Positions 34,501-47,240 of a DNA stretch of 64,000 bases are shown one piece after another. This DNA comes from Gordionus sp. m RMFG-2023 (taxonomy: Eukaryota; Nematomorpha; Gordioida; Chordodea; Parachordodidae). Below the pieces are notes generated by a model. That model made no database searches. It saw only the letters and a program-made list of their open reading frames with translations, and was not told the origin of the DNA. The DNA lies in contig NC_088775.1 in assembly GCF_954871325.1 (NCBI RefSeq), forward strand, positions 88,079,561-88,143,560, given 5' to 3'. Position 1 is the first letter of the stretch; each line of letters starts with the position of its first letter. Both the position numbers and the translations under genes were made by a program.

Positions 34501-35594
34501 GAAATTTATATCTAAGATGTTTTAAAATAATTTTCTGATAAAAATACTCTAAAATTCTTTTCCTTTGTTTTTATAATGAGGTTGGAAAATGCCTTTATCA
34601 CGTCTATAAATCAAAAATTCAAAAAAGAAACCGTCTGAGCTGATGTATTTTTTACATTATATGAAGCGGAGGCAGCAAATATTCTAATATGTTATTCTCT
34701 TGAAGTTTGTATTGAAAGGAATAATTGGAATCAAACATATAAAATGATAATCCTTCAATATTAGCAAAATTTTAGCCAATTTCATAATATACAAGATACA
34801 TCATTTTTATAAAGCATCTACATCAATTTCTAAAAAATAAAAATTACTCTAATGTAGTAAAAATGATTCCATAAATTAAAGAGACTGAATGATATTTTAA
34901 CTAAACTGTCAACTATTAGCATAATATATTGCAATTTAATATTTGGTATGATAATTTTTATAAAGCATATAATCATAAATTTTAAACTATGAGCCGACCT
35001 ATTGCATACGTTGTTGGTCTACCCCCCCCCCCCTTCCCAATTTCTCTACAAATATAAAGAGAAAATGATCACTGCGATCTCAATTTTCTTCATGCAAATG
35101 TAAATATTATAAATATTTTTTTCAGTTTGATTTTTCAGAGTGTTATGATCGTCCAGCAATTCATGGCAGCTGGATTTACATAAATTCATGTCAAGACGAG
35201 CTTGATTATTAAGCGTTGGTTGTGATAGAAAGGGATAATAAAAATAGATATGATATTCAAAGTAGATTTCTATATAAACTTATTAATTTGTTTTTAATAC
35301 TTAAGTGTTTAAAACGTTACTTTAAAATATAATAGTTATTTTTTCATTACCCAGGTAAAATTAAACCAAAGTTACCTCATATGTTAGATTTTCCAAAAAA
35401 AACGTTGTTCATTCTTTGTATAAAAATAAAATTGCATATCAGATAAAAAAAAATTCTTTAGATATTATTTATAAAAATCTTGTGATTGAAAAATATAGTT
35501 ATTAATATATAAAAATTAATATATTAAATTTATAATAATTATATTTAAAAATACATTTTCTATTTTAATTTTATCTAAAAAAACATTATTATTT
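31560..35594. other. Long AT-rich stretch without genes
   Basis: Four kilobases without a believable reading frame. It contains the TTCGC-rich patch at 33440-33655, a C run of 12 at 35022-35033, and a GGAGTGGGGAAGGG patch at 33204. 34000-34160 has two similar 120-bp stretches (AATCACAATT.TAG.AAAT, ATACCCTT.TAAT) that look like a decayed tandem duplication. Confidence 0.5.
33440..33655. repeat. TTCGC-rich degenerate repeat patch
   Basis: GTTTCGCCG, GGTTCGCCATT, GTTTCGCTAAATT, GTGTTCGCGTTTCGCAG and CATTCGTGATAAATGATAAA recur over 200 bp. The words echo the GCGA repeat at 27690 on the other strand. Spacing is irregular, and the relation is tentative. Confidence 0.35.
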
Positions 35595-35950
35595 TCAAAA
35601 TTTATTCATATAACCAGGAAAGTTTAGTAATTTAACAAGACTCATTCAATTTTTGGTTCCTATGATCAATGTGTGTATTATATTTAATACAAAAATATTT
35701 ATAGAATTTTTATTTACAAATTTCACTAATTTATAGCATCTTCGTAAAATAATTCATCATCAAGGTTTTTATAAAAATAATTTTTTAGTTTCGAATCGAT
35801 TTAGCTTAATTTAAATATTCTAAAAAATATTATTAATTAATTAATACAAAAACAACATGTAAAAAAATATTTTATCTTTAGCTGATTATAGAATAAATAT
35901 TAAATTTAATGTTTTAATTTTTCTAAAAATTTCTATTATACTTTATTGGG
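35595..35950. repeat. Dispersed repeat H, copy 1
   Basis: Matches 54380-54720: TCATATAACCAGGAA, AAGACTCA.TCAA.T, CCTATGA.CAATGT, AAATATTTATAGAATTTT, TTTCACTAATTTAT, AAACAACATGT and TTTTATCTTT.GCTGATTATAGAAT. The long frames seen over the second copy are not conserved here, so the repeat is non-coding. Confidence 0.75.
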
Positions 35951-35976
35951 ATTTACTTTTTTTAAAAGCTTATTTG

Positions 35977-36207
35977 CTAGTTTGTAATGTAACTATAAAA
36001 ATTAAAATATGAGGAGTAAATTGCAATAAAAGGAGGAAAGAACAAACTTGTGGACCCGAACTTAAATGGTGGTGTTCCCAGCTTTGCCTTCCTATTTTTT
36101 TGATTCATAAATATTGCTTTACAGAGGCCTAATAAAGATATGAGACCAATAGATGATTCAACGTCCCATCGCCTTGCATCTATTTCGGGATCAATAAGAT
36201 TATTCAA
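35977..36207 (-). CDS. Unrecognised 76-residue open frame
   Basis: I do not recognise this protein. It begins MNNLIDPEIDARRWDVESS, followed by a hydrophobic ISLLGLC segment, a basic NQKNRKAK patch and a C-terminus rich in F, Y and S. Composition is less AT-driven than most frames here, and the local DNA is GC-richer over 36030-36200. It sits directly upstream of a LINE-B fragment on the other strand and may belong to a decayed transposon. No neighbour supports a function and no splice structure is evident. Confidence 0.2.
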   Translation of the reverse strand: MNNLIDPEIDARRWDVESSIGLISLLGLCKAIFMNQKNRKAKLGTPPFKFGSTSLFFPPFIAIYSSYFNFYSYITN

Positions 36208-36299
36208 AATGCCACCATCACTTCATATTTGGTATATAGGGGGCGGAATAATTAGTCGACCTCAATCGAAAATCAATAAAACAAATTTTAAAGTAATTT

Positions 36300-37440
36300 C
36301 AATAGGAATTAACATCTAGGTCCTGAGATTCATTGCAATCCACGCCTTCCTCCATTCTACTATTGATATCCTCCTTAGGCTTCATGATTTCTTTATTTGC
36401 TAGTCAGATAAATTATTTTTCTTCCTAAAAACTTCTCTAACATTCCACGCATATTTTATGCTCTTCGCTTAACTCGTATTTTTTAATTTACCATCCCTCT
36501 TAGCATTTCAAAAAGGAATAAAAGATATAGCATAAATTATATTGAAACTTAAATTCTAAGAAAATACATAGGCTCAAGCTTCATTTCCCACCAAAAGGGG
36601 TGGTTAAAGATTAGATCTCTCACCGATCTTGCATTAACTACCTAATTAATAGCTGTCTATTTTCTAAACACAAATATTTCTTATATCTTAAATAATGACT
36701 TTTCTTATGATGCTATCCTGTAATGAAAGATACGTGTTGTTGATGCCCCATCACCTGAATCTTACAGGTAGAAGATTGAGATACGCCAGTCGTAACTCGC
36801 GGCGTTGAATCACTATAATCTAGCATGAAATCAACCTAAGATTCTCTCTTTAATTCTTTAATCCGGGCATGAATTTTTATAAGTTATCCCTTCTAACAAT
36901 TTTCACCTCTAACTCACTAACTACGAGCTCACCCACGCTATTGGAGACCACTTTAAATGTATGATAATCGCTTTTGGTCAAATGCTACTTGATATAAAGA
37001 GAGTTAAAACCTGCCCAAATACCTGCATTACTTGAACCATCAGGAATTTTTAGATACTATGGAAAGCGGCCTGATAGAAATACCCTTATCCCATAGAACT
37101 GAGGCCAATTTCCTGTTTGGTTCTATTCTTGTGTAGCTATATAAGGCCTATTTAACCAAATTCTACACTCTCTATGAAAAAGAACAGTTTAAAATTTCCA
37201 AATATTTAGAAATTTCAGAAGATCATATCTTTATTTAAAATAATATTCACAACTTTAACTTCCTTTTGTAAGCTTGCATTATTATCCCTCTTCAAAGATT
37301 TATTTCACGTCTGCAAGCTTACTGATGATCTTCGAGAAGTCTTCTCAGACATAATTTTGCCATAGCTATCCTAAAGCAAATATTATAAGCCTCAATGGAA
37401 GTCTTATATTCAAAGAACTTTACTAGAATTACTTTTCCTC
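36300..37440 (+). mobile_element. LINE-B, 3' part (decayed)
   Basis: Plus-strand peptides match the post-reverse-transcriptase C-terminal region of the same LINE family as 58936-60840. At 36602-36645 WLKIRSLTDLALTT corresponds to the GLGIRS..DLALPAFLAS motif. At 37005-37100 PAQIPALLEPSGIF is followed by GKRPDRNTLIP, the family's NIPA.LEP.GLS..DGKRPDG.TLIP motif, and then FYSCV in place of WD.TCV. The region from 37300 is consistent with the final helix of the protein but badly eroded. Many stops and frame changes. 36310-36390 resembles 46570-46650 of another LINE-B copy at the DNA level (CCTTC.TCCATTCTACT.TTGAT). Confidence 0.7.
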
Positions 37441-37929
37441 ACTAATATCTATAAATTTTACTTAAATTTGTTTTTTTTAATATAAACAAATATATATTTT
37501 AAATATTTATAATCAAAACTTCTCTTTTTGTAATTTTTTAATATTGAATAAAATAAAATTTTTTCTATAAAATTAAGGAAAAGAATATACACAAAAAGCT
37601 AAATACGAAAATTGGAAAAAAAATCAATTAAATAATTTATAAAAAAAAATGAATAATATTTTATACCGATATACTGCGTAATATAAAGAATCTTGATGAT
37701 TTTCAAATTCGAATCCAGTACCACATTATATAATTTTATATTTTTTTATAAAAATTTTTATTCTCGATCATTCTAAATTAATGTTAAAATTCATGAAAAT
37801 CTTTATTGGTCATATTATATAAATATAGTAACTATTTTTTTTGCAAATAATTGCAGTAACTCAGAGGGGGGGGGGAAGAGGTAAGAACAGCGTTAGCCCA
37901 AAGTAAGTCAAAAAAAATTAACAAAATTA
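37441..37929. other. AT-rich DNA with a 10-base G run
   Basis: No gene. G run at 37866-37875, one of only two runs in the window with G on the plus strand. Confidence 0.5.
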
Positions 37930-39060
37930 TTTTTTCGCTATCGTGTTTGAAATTAGACGAGATAAAGATACATATGATTCTGTTTGAACCTACATGGAAG
38001 AAGAGAGGGGTGGGGTATTGCGCGTTTTTAATACTAATAACCTAGAGATACAGGCTAATGTTTTTATAAATAATATTATCAAATAATTTTTAATTGTATT
38101 TTTATAAAAAATCTGGCGATCGATGTGAATATACAATCTTGGTGAGTTAAAACAAAAGACTTATTATTAACATAACTAGTATATATGAAAACAAGAAGAT
38201 AAAAAAATGCTTTCCATTTTTAATTATTTTAAGTAATTTATATAAATATGAACTTAAAATATCTATTATTGTTGATTCATAAATATTAACTTTTTTGAAA
38301 CTTGAAATAGTGGGTCGGCAGATATGATATTGTGTAAATTAAAATTTTTTTTATAAATCGTATTTAAAATTAGACCAGATAAAGACATAGGAATTCATTT
38401 GAACTTACACGGAAGAAGAGTGGGGAGGGGATATAACGCTTAATTTTGATCCTATCCAAACCTAGAGATATCGGCTAGTGTTTTTTTTAAATAAATTTCA
38501 ATTCTTAATTGTATTATTTATTATATAATTTATGTTGTAATTGTATATTTTTATATTCATAATATCCAATCTAATCAAATATTGTATAAATGTATACTCG
38601 TGGATTATAAACTTAGTTTTATATAATATCATATGACAAAATTATATATAATAAATGTCAAACATCAATATGATATCAATCACTGGGTTAAAGTGAAAGA
38701 AAATGGATGTTGAAAAAGTGAATTTTTTTCTTTAAAATATATTTTGTCATATATCCTATTGAATATAATTGGAGTTATATTTTAATATGGATATATTATT
38801 ATGGTGATATTTTACAATTATTTCAGAATTGGAAATTGATCATTCTTAACAATTGGTATTCGTCAAACCAAGATAGAAAATGGGCAATCGATGTGAATAT
38901 TACAATGGTGAGTGCTAAACTTATTCATACTATAACTAGTATATTTGAAAACACGAAGATAAAAAAATGCTTTCCATCTTTAATTATTTTAAGTAAATTA
39001 TAAATATAAAACTCATATCTATTTTTGTTGAAACATAAATATTACTTTTTTTGTTTTTAG
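37930..39060. repeat. Tandem duplication, second unit split by about 350 bp
   Basis: Unit 1 (37930-38310) and unit 2 (38345-39060) share AAATTAGACGAGATAAAGA, GGAAGAAGAG.GGG, ACCTAGAGATA, ATCGATGTGAATAT, ATAACTAGTATAT and AAGATAAAAAAATGCTTTCCAT. Unit 2 has an extra segment at about 38525-38872, between TCTTAATTGTATT and GGCAATCGATGTG, with no counterpart in unit 1. I see no inverted repeats or tail at the ends of that segment. Confidence 0.75.
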
Positions 39061-39149
39061 AAATATTTATTATTATAAAATAGAAATAAAGATTTAATAT
39101 ATCATGTCTGCCAGCCCACTATATCAATTATATATTAATTATATTTTAA

Positions 39150-39950
39150 TAAAAATTTATGTTACTTTATATTATTTAAAATTAGGTATTAATAATCTTA
39201 TAATGACATATCAATGTCTTTTATAAACAACTCTAAGAAAATCTATTTAAATAATAAATCTCTAAGGTAAAATGAAATTTTTTTAAACTAAAATGAAATC
39301 ATAAATTAATAAAAATAAAAATAATATAAGGTTTTAAAATTTTGAATATAACTTATTATAAATGACATTATAAAATTATTCCCAAATTTAACTAATTATA
39401 TTATTTTTAAATAAATTATTATTTCTAATATTATAAAAAATAAAATTTATAATAAAAAAAGTTTAATTATTATGGTTATACTCTTATTTAATAAAATGAA
39501 AGAATTTACTACAAAAATGTCCCTGATATTAAATAAATGATTAATAATTAATTTTATATAATAATAAATTAAAGACTATTAAGCTAAAGATTTGTTATTA
39601 TGTAATCATACATGGAAAACATTTTTTTCTCTATATTTTGGTTTGATAAACGGTCTATATATATTATATAATGGTTATAAAGAAGATATTCAATTTTACT
39701 ATATTGTTTGGTCTTCTCAACTTAATTAAATATAGATATATTATGTATATAAACGGTTTAAGATTTTTTAGTAATTATTTTTTTTAGAAATAATTGATTA
39801 ATATTATATAGTTAATTACTGATATCTCGTAGTACCCATTTTTCTGGAAAATAATAAAGGCATTATAATTTAAGGCAGGCAACATAAACTATATCAGGCT
39901 ATTTTTTAAAAATTTAGGTCCGGCTTGGTTATATTTAAAAATATTAAGAT
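39150..39950. repeat. Dispersed repeat I, copy 1
   Basis: Collinear with 61060-61915: AACTCTAAGAAAATCTAT, TATAAAATTATTCCCAAATT, TTAATTATTRTGGTTATACTC, AATAATAAATTA.AGACTATTAAGCT and TATTCAATTTTACTAT, and ending in a TTTAGG-CC-GG stretch. Non-coding. Together with repeat H and LINE-B it forms an ordered pair of regions. Confidence 0.75.
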
Positions 39951-42900
39951 AGAATTTTTCTTATTTTTAAATCATTATTTTTAATTATCTCTCCATACGT
40001 AATAAAATATATATAATTACCTATAAATGTTGCATCTAAAATAAATTATTATAGTTAATATTTTTTAGTTGTTTTTGGTAAAATTCAAGTTATATCAAAA
40101 ATTTCCTATAAAAATTTAAAACTTTTCAATTTAATTAATCGAGTATTAAATTTAAAAAACTACAAATATTTATAGGAACATATTTTATTAGTACAAAATC
40201 AATATATTAAAATTAATAATTAAACATAAAATTAATAAATAATTATGACAAAATGTATATAAAAATTTATAATCCTTATTTACATCTTAGGAATATACTA
40301 TCTATATAATATCATAATATATAATAAATTATAATGATTTTGGAAAAATAAAAAATAGCTTTTTGGAACTAACTTTTAGGAAAGACCAATATATTTTATA
40401 AGATGTTTATTAAAAAATTAATTAATATAAAACTGCTTTACAATTTTATAGTTTACAAAATAATGTTTTAAAAAAGAAATGATAAGTCAATGCAAACAAT
40501 TTTAAAATATTACTAGCAAAACGAATTTAATATATAAAAATCTGAGTTTACAGCTTTAAAATATTTTTATAAGAGAATTTTTTTTTACATCTTTCTATTT
40601 AAATAATTTTATTTTAAAAATAAATTTGTAAGCTATTATATAAAATAAAGTTTATTATAACGCAAAAATGTTGTAATGATAAATATTTAAGAGAGATATA
40701 GGGGGATGTTGGTCTTTAAAAATATATTCTGGCCTCAAATTTTGAGGATTTTAAGATAAAATAAAAAAATATTTCAAAAAGAATTAGAGACAAATTATAT
40801 ACTGAATTTTTTAAGCATTGTTAATTATTATGAAATCAAACAATGTAATTTTAATTAGCGTTGATACCACTTTGGATTAGGTTATTAATGAATTATTAAA
40901 ATCATTTTCCTTGACCGACCGAAAATGCTGAGTTTGAACATGTGATGTTTATTTGATTGTTCAAATTAGCTTATGGATTGACAATAATTGCCCAAAAGAG
41001 CCTTTATTCTAGTCGACAAAGTCTTTACATAAAATTTTAGATATTTGGAAGGGTTTCTTAGAAAATTTCCTTTTATTTTTATTTTTCTCGTCTATTAGAT
41101 ACGTAATTATGTAAGGGCGCTACATTCATAAATATATAATCAGATGAAAAATTATAAGAAGAGGAAATCATATTTGTAACTTATTAGTTACATTAAAATA
41201 AATGATAAAATGAAAAATTGAGACAATTTTTTTTTGAATAGAAAAACGGAAATATATATAAAGATATCGTTTATTCTTATTAAATTTTCTTAAATAATAA
41301 TATTAATGATTGGTATAAAAAAATGCAATTAAAAATACGAAAATGGTCAGTTTTGAAACATGGCAGCCTCACACCTTAAATACTCGCAATTTATATGGAC
41401 TTTTATAAGAACAGTTAAATGTCCGCCCCAAAATAATACACATATTAAGTTAGGCTAAAAAATAAACTATGTGACTATAAGTATGTTTTTAATTGGTTTT
41501 AATAAAATTAAGTTTCCATAACGGTGAAACATCTTGATACCTATTAAGAGCGAATTTTTTTAAAAATTTAAAATGTGTCTGCGTTAAAAACGATTATTAA
41601 TTGTTAAAACTTACTAGGTTTATACCTCCTAAAAAAATCTGATTCATTTTAAATCCCAAATATAATAAGAGATATATGTTAAGGCATTTATAATTGTCAT
41701 CGAAAATTCGTTACATAACCCTCTTATTAATTTAATTAAATGTTATTATATTATACCAATGCTACATATCTTTGCTATTTTAATAAATATGCAATTAAAT
41801 TCGAGATTAATTTTTTTTATAAATAAATTTACCTAATTTCTTTAATTTATCCACTAAAAATAATTAATCATAAAATAAATCAATATTATAGATATTTAAT
41901 TTAGGAATATATATTAACGAAATTGCTTATATTATATGGAAGGATCGCAAAATAATGTCGCGATAAATATAATAATAAATATATAATCTTCCAAAAATGT
42001 ATTAAGACATGGAATATTTTAGAATAATAAGATTATCAGTACCTACCTATTATATTTAAGGCTTCATAAGTATCTATATTATTATTCATAAATGTTAAAA
42101 TTTATAAATTTAATATAAAATAAAGTAAGATATTTAGGATTTAAAATTGATAGTTAACTTGCTTTTTAAAATATATAAACTATAAAGAATAAAATTATTG
42201 ATTAGAGCGTTATAGGAATTTGATAAATGATATGCATTTTCGATTTTGTTACTTATTCATTTATTAATTAAATGCTCATTAATTATAAATTGAATAGTTT
42301 AATATTAAGAATAAATATACTAAATTTGATGTACTAATTACCTTCTCAAATCTTAAATTATAAACCTATTAGCCTAAATTTTATAAGTATATTTGGAAGA
42401 AGGACTTTTATATTCTACTTCATTTATTACTATACTCATTTCTAAACACATATATACGGCTCGGATGTCCCCGTTATATAAATCTATATCTGAGTTACTA
42501 TTTGTTGGTAGTGTGAAAAAGTTGGTATAATATTATGGAGTATGGACCTTCATATAATTCAAGTAGGCTCACTTTTGGCGGGTTTATGACTATTGTGCAA
42601 AATAATAATAAGATATCCATCTTCTTTATTATAATTATTTAGTCCTATTATAATTTAGATAGATCCCCATATTAGTCTAATCAAAATAGTTGAAATTTTT
42701 TATACTAATTTTTAATTGTCAAAATTTATTTAATGTTTGGTATCTAGTCTTTATGCACAATATATACTATTAGATGATGATTATTGAATGTTTCATTTTT
42801 ATGTTCGTTTACTCGTATTCTTTCTGATTGTATTGCTAAATCTTTATAGCATGAGTTGCAAGGTAAAATATTTGTCTAAAATATGTTATAGAGGAAAATG

Positions 42901-42988
42901 TGTTAATTTTTTAGTTGATGTGAAAACTGTTTATACATTTTTTAAGTAATTTGTTTTCTATTATGCCAGTTCTACCACTTATATAGAG
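39951..42988. other. Long AT-rich stretch without genes
   Basis: Three kilobases with no coding frame, RNA gene or clear repeat. 40840-41060 and 42420-42600 are slightly GC-richer but match nothing that I can identify. Confidence 0.5.
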
Positions 42989-42996
42989 ACTATGAT
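42989..42996. repeat. Left target-site duplication of the MITE
   Basis: ACTATGAT, identical to 43223-43230. Confidence 0.93.
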
Positions 42997-43222
42997 TAGT
43001 GTTGATAAACGGCTCGTTTTGAGCCAATTTTTAAAAACGGCTAACTCAATATTTTAGTCAGATAAATATTGCCTATGCCTCAAGATTTCGACTATATATG
43101 TCTAGATGATCTTTGTTTCTTCTATGAGCAAAATCTTCAGGCTTGGGTAATATTTGTCTAGATGAAGTATTGAGTTAGCCGTTTTTAAAAATCGGCTCAA
43201 AATGAGCCGTTTAACAACACTA
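42997..43222. mobile_element. hAT-type MITE with foldback structure
   Basis: 226-bp palindromic element. The left end is TAGTGTTGATAAACGGCTC. The right end, on the minus strand, is TAGTGTTGTTAAACGGCTC. The inverted repeat continues through TTTTTAAAAACGGCTAACTC and on for about 95 bp per arm, leaving only a short loop. An 8-bp target duplication (ACTATGAT) flanks it. The terminal 12 bases equal those of the 6.46-kb foldback, so the same transposase probably moved both. No coding capacity. Confidence 0.93.
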
Positions 43223-43230
43223 ACTATGAT
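43223..43230. repeat. Right target-site duplication of the MITE
   Basis: ACTATGAT, identical to 42989-42996. Confidence 0.93.
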
Positions 43231-44467
43231 ACGATATTTAATTTCTGATCAATAAAATCATCCGTATGTAACATAATAAAAATGTATTAAAGAGTAGTGA
43301 ATATTGTGATTGACTTGGATGATGAGAGTGAATATTTAAATAAAATCTATATAAGTTGGTTTTCTGGATAAAATAAAACTTACTTTATATTTTCTAGTAC
43401 ATCTAAAATATAATTTCAATAGTGAATCATATTTTCGAATTTATAAAATTACTGGAAGACGTATTTTTGATTTTACATTAAGAAATTGATAACTAATTCA
43501 TCAAAATAGGTTCTATAATCTACTCTCACAATTAAAAGTGACCCTATAGCAGTACCTTTTATTAAATTTGTTAAATAAATGTTTAAACATAAATATTTTT
43601 ATTATCTAATTTATGTTAAGATATTCAGATTGAATTTAATCATGCATAGGAATTTTAATGAAAATGGAATAAATATTAAAACTGACAAATAAACAATCAA
43701 TTATTTTGATTATATTTTAATAAGGTTTATAAAATGTTTAGTATTTTTGATATATGATGTTTGTATATTCTTTTCATTTTAATTTGCAAAACTAAATTAA
43801 TTGAAATATACCTTAGACATGAGGGATCGTCTTTAGCAATCGGGTATATATCTTATACCTTGCAACTCACACTAATATATATTTCAGGCAATTAAAACTG
43901 TAAAAATATAAATAAAGCGATATTAAAAAATATTACAAAATTTTAAATATTATGTGTTAATATTTATAGCTTAGATACCAAACCAATCACAACTATTTTC
44001 TTTTGTTCCAACTAATTTTCAAGACGAATAATAACTATCCAAATGATAAAAAACTAAATTAAGCTCTATTATTTTTTTTTAAATTTTATTTTGTTTATTA
44101 AAAATTTTATATATTTCTCATTTTAATAAAATAATCAAAATGGGTTACACTTTTATAGGAGTTACAGGAGAATAGCCATGTTTTTTTAACAATATAATAT
44201 GTGTGTGTTACCTAAACATAAAGTTTAAATCGAAAATATATCATGAAGCTAGATAATCTTGAATTAAAATTATATTTCGGCCACTCAATTCCTGCATCAT
44301 GATGTTAATTCTTCATATACCAGGTGTTGACTTACCATAGTATTTTATTCAAGCTATTTATCATTTATAATGAGCTATAAATATAAAGAAATCTATGTAT
44401 CCAATCAATATATTTATCTGACTAAAAACGTTATTTATTTTTGTTAAATTAATTATTTTATAAGGGA
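43231..44467. other. AT-rich DNA without genes
   Basis: Nothing coding. 43857-43870 (TACCTTGCAACTCA) is the exact reverse complement of a 14-base word at about 42851-42864 on the other side of the MITE. The sequence around the two words is only loosely palindromic. Confidence 0.5.
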
Positions 44468-44710
44468 AAACTATTAACCTAAACATTGACTTAAATAAAA
44501 ATTCAGTTTTTAGGCTTATTTCACAACCTGAATGAAAAAATGTAAATAAAAATTGATTTTAATCTTTTTATGTGTTTTCTCAATTTACACGTTTAGTTAT
44601 AAATATATAATATTAAAATATATAATAAAATACCTTTATCTGACATTTTGGTATCTCTTGCTAATATTAAATTTGAAGTAGAATTAAATTTTTAAAACTT
44701 CTATTAAAAA
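44468..44710. repeat. Segmental duplication copy B, left part
   Basis: Matches 1-240: TTTAGGCTTATTTC, TCTCAATTTACACGTTT, TAGTTATAAATATATAATA and ATATATAATAAAATACC, then a GTAGAATTAAATTTTTAAAACTT segment. It gives the left limit of the duplication visible in this copy. Confidence 0.7.
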
Positions 44711-45439
44711 CTCCTCCATAATATTTTTTATGCCCTTTCATTCATTACACCTTCCATCGGGAATAATAAATAAATAAATAAAGTAAAGTATTCTTCTATT
44801 TTATATTATATTATCGTTTATTTTTAATTGTCTAGTTTTCCTAATTTATAAAACCTATATTTAAAATAAAACTGTAAATTTTAAACGCAATTTCTTTAAA
44901 TTAATTATAAAGCGATTTATTTTTTAAAATATATTTCATATTTTCAATTTTTTAGTTATGCCCAAATTTTGCTTTAATTCGAAAAATTAAATATTCAAAT
45001 ATCGCACATTAATAATTCACTGCCATCTCAATTTTTGCTCGCTTTTTTTCTTATTTTCTTATTTTTTCTGGATCATTTTTCGAGTTATTCATTATCAAGT
45101 CTTCACATATATTGATTGAATTGCTCTATATAATAAACCCTATTTTGTGGTAGTAAACCGAGTTCATCTATATATTTTCCTCTACTTATGATAATTTTAT
45201 TTCCCTTGTTTAATCTGCGTCATATATGATTAATTTCGCGATGTCCATTGGCTTGTCTTCTCGCGCTTCTGAATATATATATATTTAACTTTAAATTTAT
45301 TCATTACCAAATTAATTCATTATTTTTATATGTAGTCGTTAAATTAATTAATTTGTTTTACGCTTGCTTTAATGACCGCGTTATGATATTATAACAATGA
45401 ATACCCCCCTTAAACGCAAAATCTTCTCTTCCTGCCTGA
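44711..45439. other. No gene seen; possible LINE leader
   Basis: Not present in copy A. 45000-45270 is pyrimidine-rich and might be the untranslated leader of the LINE-B copy that follows, but no motif proves this. Confidence 0.35.
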
Positions 45440-46805
45440 AACGTTAACATTTGGCAAATGATAGTGTATTTATGGTTCATAGAACAATCATTAACATATG
45501 CCCTCATTTAAAACTTTAGCTCTCTCCCAAAACGCTTACTTGCTTTCTAGACCATACATAGAATCTCTTTTTGACTCTTCTAATTCCTCTTTTTAGAAGT
45601 ATTTCTCAATACCACAAACTATAAACTTTAACAATGAGATGGAATGGCTAAAACTTTTCTTCATTAGTTATATCACTTTTAGATAACCTTATAGATCTTC
45701 AAGATCCAAACAAATTAAAGATGCCGCCTGCAATGTTTCTACCCATCTCCAAGAGTTTCTACCCTATAATATTTTATAACAAAAAAATTCTTATATTGGG
45801 CTCAAAGCTAAACTTATTTCAATGAAAATCGACTGTTTAAATATTAAAGGTACTCTCAAATTGGTCTCTACTTATGATTCACCTATTGACCCATCAAATG
45901 AGAGATATATAAAACTCTCTTCAACACCAATCACTCAACAACCTTATTCTCATTGAACTTCCGATTTTATCATACGAAGTAGGGAAGGCAATTTTATCTT
46001 TACACCGAGACTCTGCTCATGGTTTTGATAGGATTAGACATACATTCTTCCAGGACATAATTCTCCATTGGTCAGCTCACATATTCTTATCGTTTCAAAT
46101 CACAAATTTGTGCAACCGAATCTTATATGATGATGTTCCCAGACTTCCTTCCCATTCCCAATTCTTTTTGTAGCCATATTAACTTAGTAAATCTAAAAAT
46201 GGTATCAATAATCACTACAATATACCGCGACCTTTAGCTAAAGTGATTAAATACAAAATTAAATATGAGACCTCTCACTTTCTCACCCCATTTTTAACAA
46301 ATGAAACACTTAATAAAATTTATTTTGCTAATGCTTGCAACATTCTTTCCCGTGACTCATTCCCATGCTACATTAAATTTCTATATTGTCGTTATCAATT
46401 TTCATCAATACTCTCAACCTAGGGCATCAAACAAGGTATCCATTAGGATTCTTTTTATTTTGTCTGAATTCAAAATGCTCACTTTCACTCCTCTCAACAC
46501 CACAAAATTAAAATTTGTGCAAGTTACCTTTTCCAAAAAAAATCTTGACAATTTTAGATAGCATATCTAGGTTCCTTTGTAGACGGATTCAGTGCAATCA
46601 GTGCCTTCTTCATTCTACTCTTGATGTCTCCCCTAAGCCTGGTGACCTTCTTGACTTTCTACACTATAAATCAACCTTCGACTATGATGGAAAATTAAAA
46701 ATTGAGAGATCTGTGGGAGAACAAATTGAAAGTTTATTCATGCTCGTGAAATATAAAGAGGCACAAGGAAGAACGGATGCCTGTCTCTCGGATTTACATA
46801 GTTAG
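45440..46805 (+). mobile_element. LINE-B, linker and start of reverse transcriptase (decayed)
   Basis: Inserted in copy B and absent from copy A. Plus-strand peptides in changing frames: a linker at about 45630-45690 with an MEWLKLFFIS motif matching the DNWTKLL stretch of the 13.4-kb copy; KAKLISMKIDCLNIKGTLKL, then STYDSPIDPSNE at 45800-45910, the family's K...GD.KGA.RL.SS.D..APFNEE segment; then KAILSLHRDSAHGFDRIRH at 45985-46050 at the entry to the reverse transcriptase; and GIKQG in place of GVQQGDPLGP at about 46425-46440. Beyond 46560 the 96-residue open frame (46515-46805) starts with CRRIQCNQC but I cannot align it. Many breaks. Confidence 0.65.
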
Positions 46806-47240
46806 TCAAGAAATTCAATTTTGAAGAGACAGTATTTTAATATCAAATCATGAAATAGCGAAATCCTTAAACATGAAAAATTATCATGGCATAGAAAATT
46901 TTGTTTAGGAATATTAAAGAAATATTTTAATAGGAAATAACGTAATATTTTGCGTTTTTATTATGCTGGGAGAATTTATATGCCGCTTCTATGGCACATG
47001 ACTTTGATTAACTATAGATATAACCTGAAATATTTGGGACTAAACAACTCTTGAAAGTAAACAGGCTTAAATAGAATTAGACCATTTGAAAAAGCAGCAT
47101 TATGAGATCATATCTAGCCGGATAAAATTTTATTTATAGAGTGAAGAATAATGGGAATACGGCTAGGCCAACTTAATCATTCTTATTTTCAAATAGCAAA
47201 ATTATCAGATGGTGTTATCATGCAAGATAATTCCTATATA
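46806..47240. other. No gene seen
   Basis: 46810-47120 is slightly GC-richer than average. It has no frame or motif that I recognise. Confidence 0.45.

Noticed and set aside
46301-46561. 86-residue plus-strand frame resembling a secreted protein
   Set aside because: The hydrophobic start is a chance frame inside a decayed LINE-B reverse transcriptase; another frame of the same DNA carries the family motifs.
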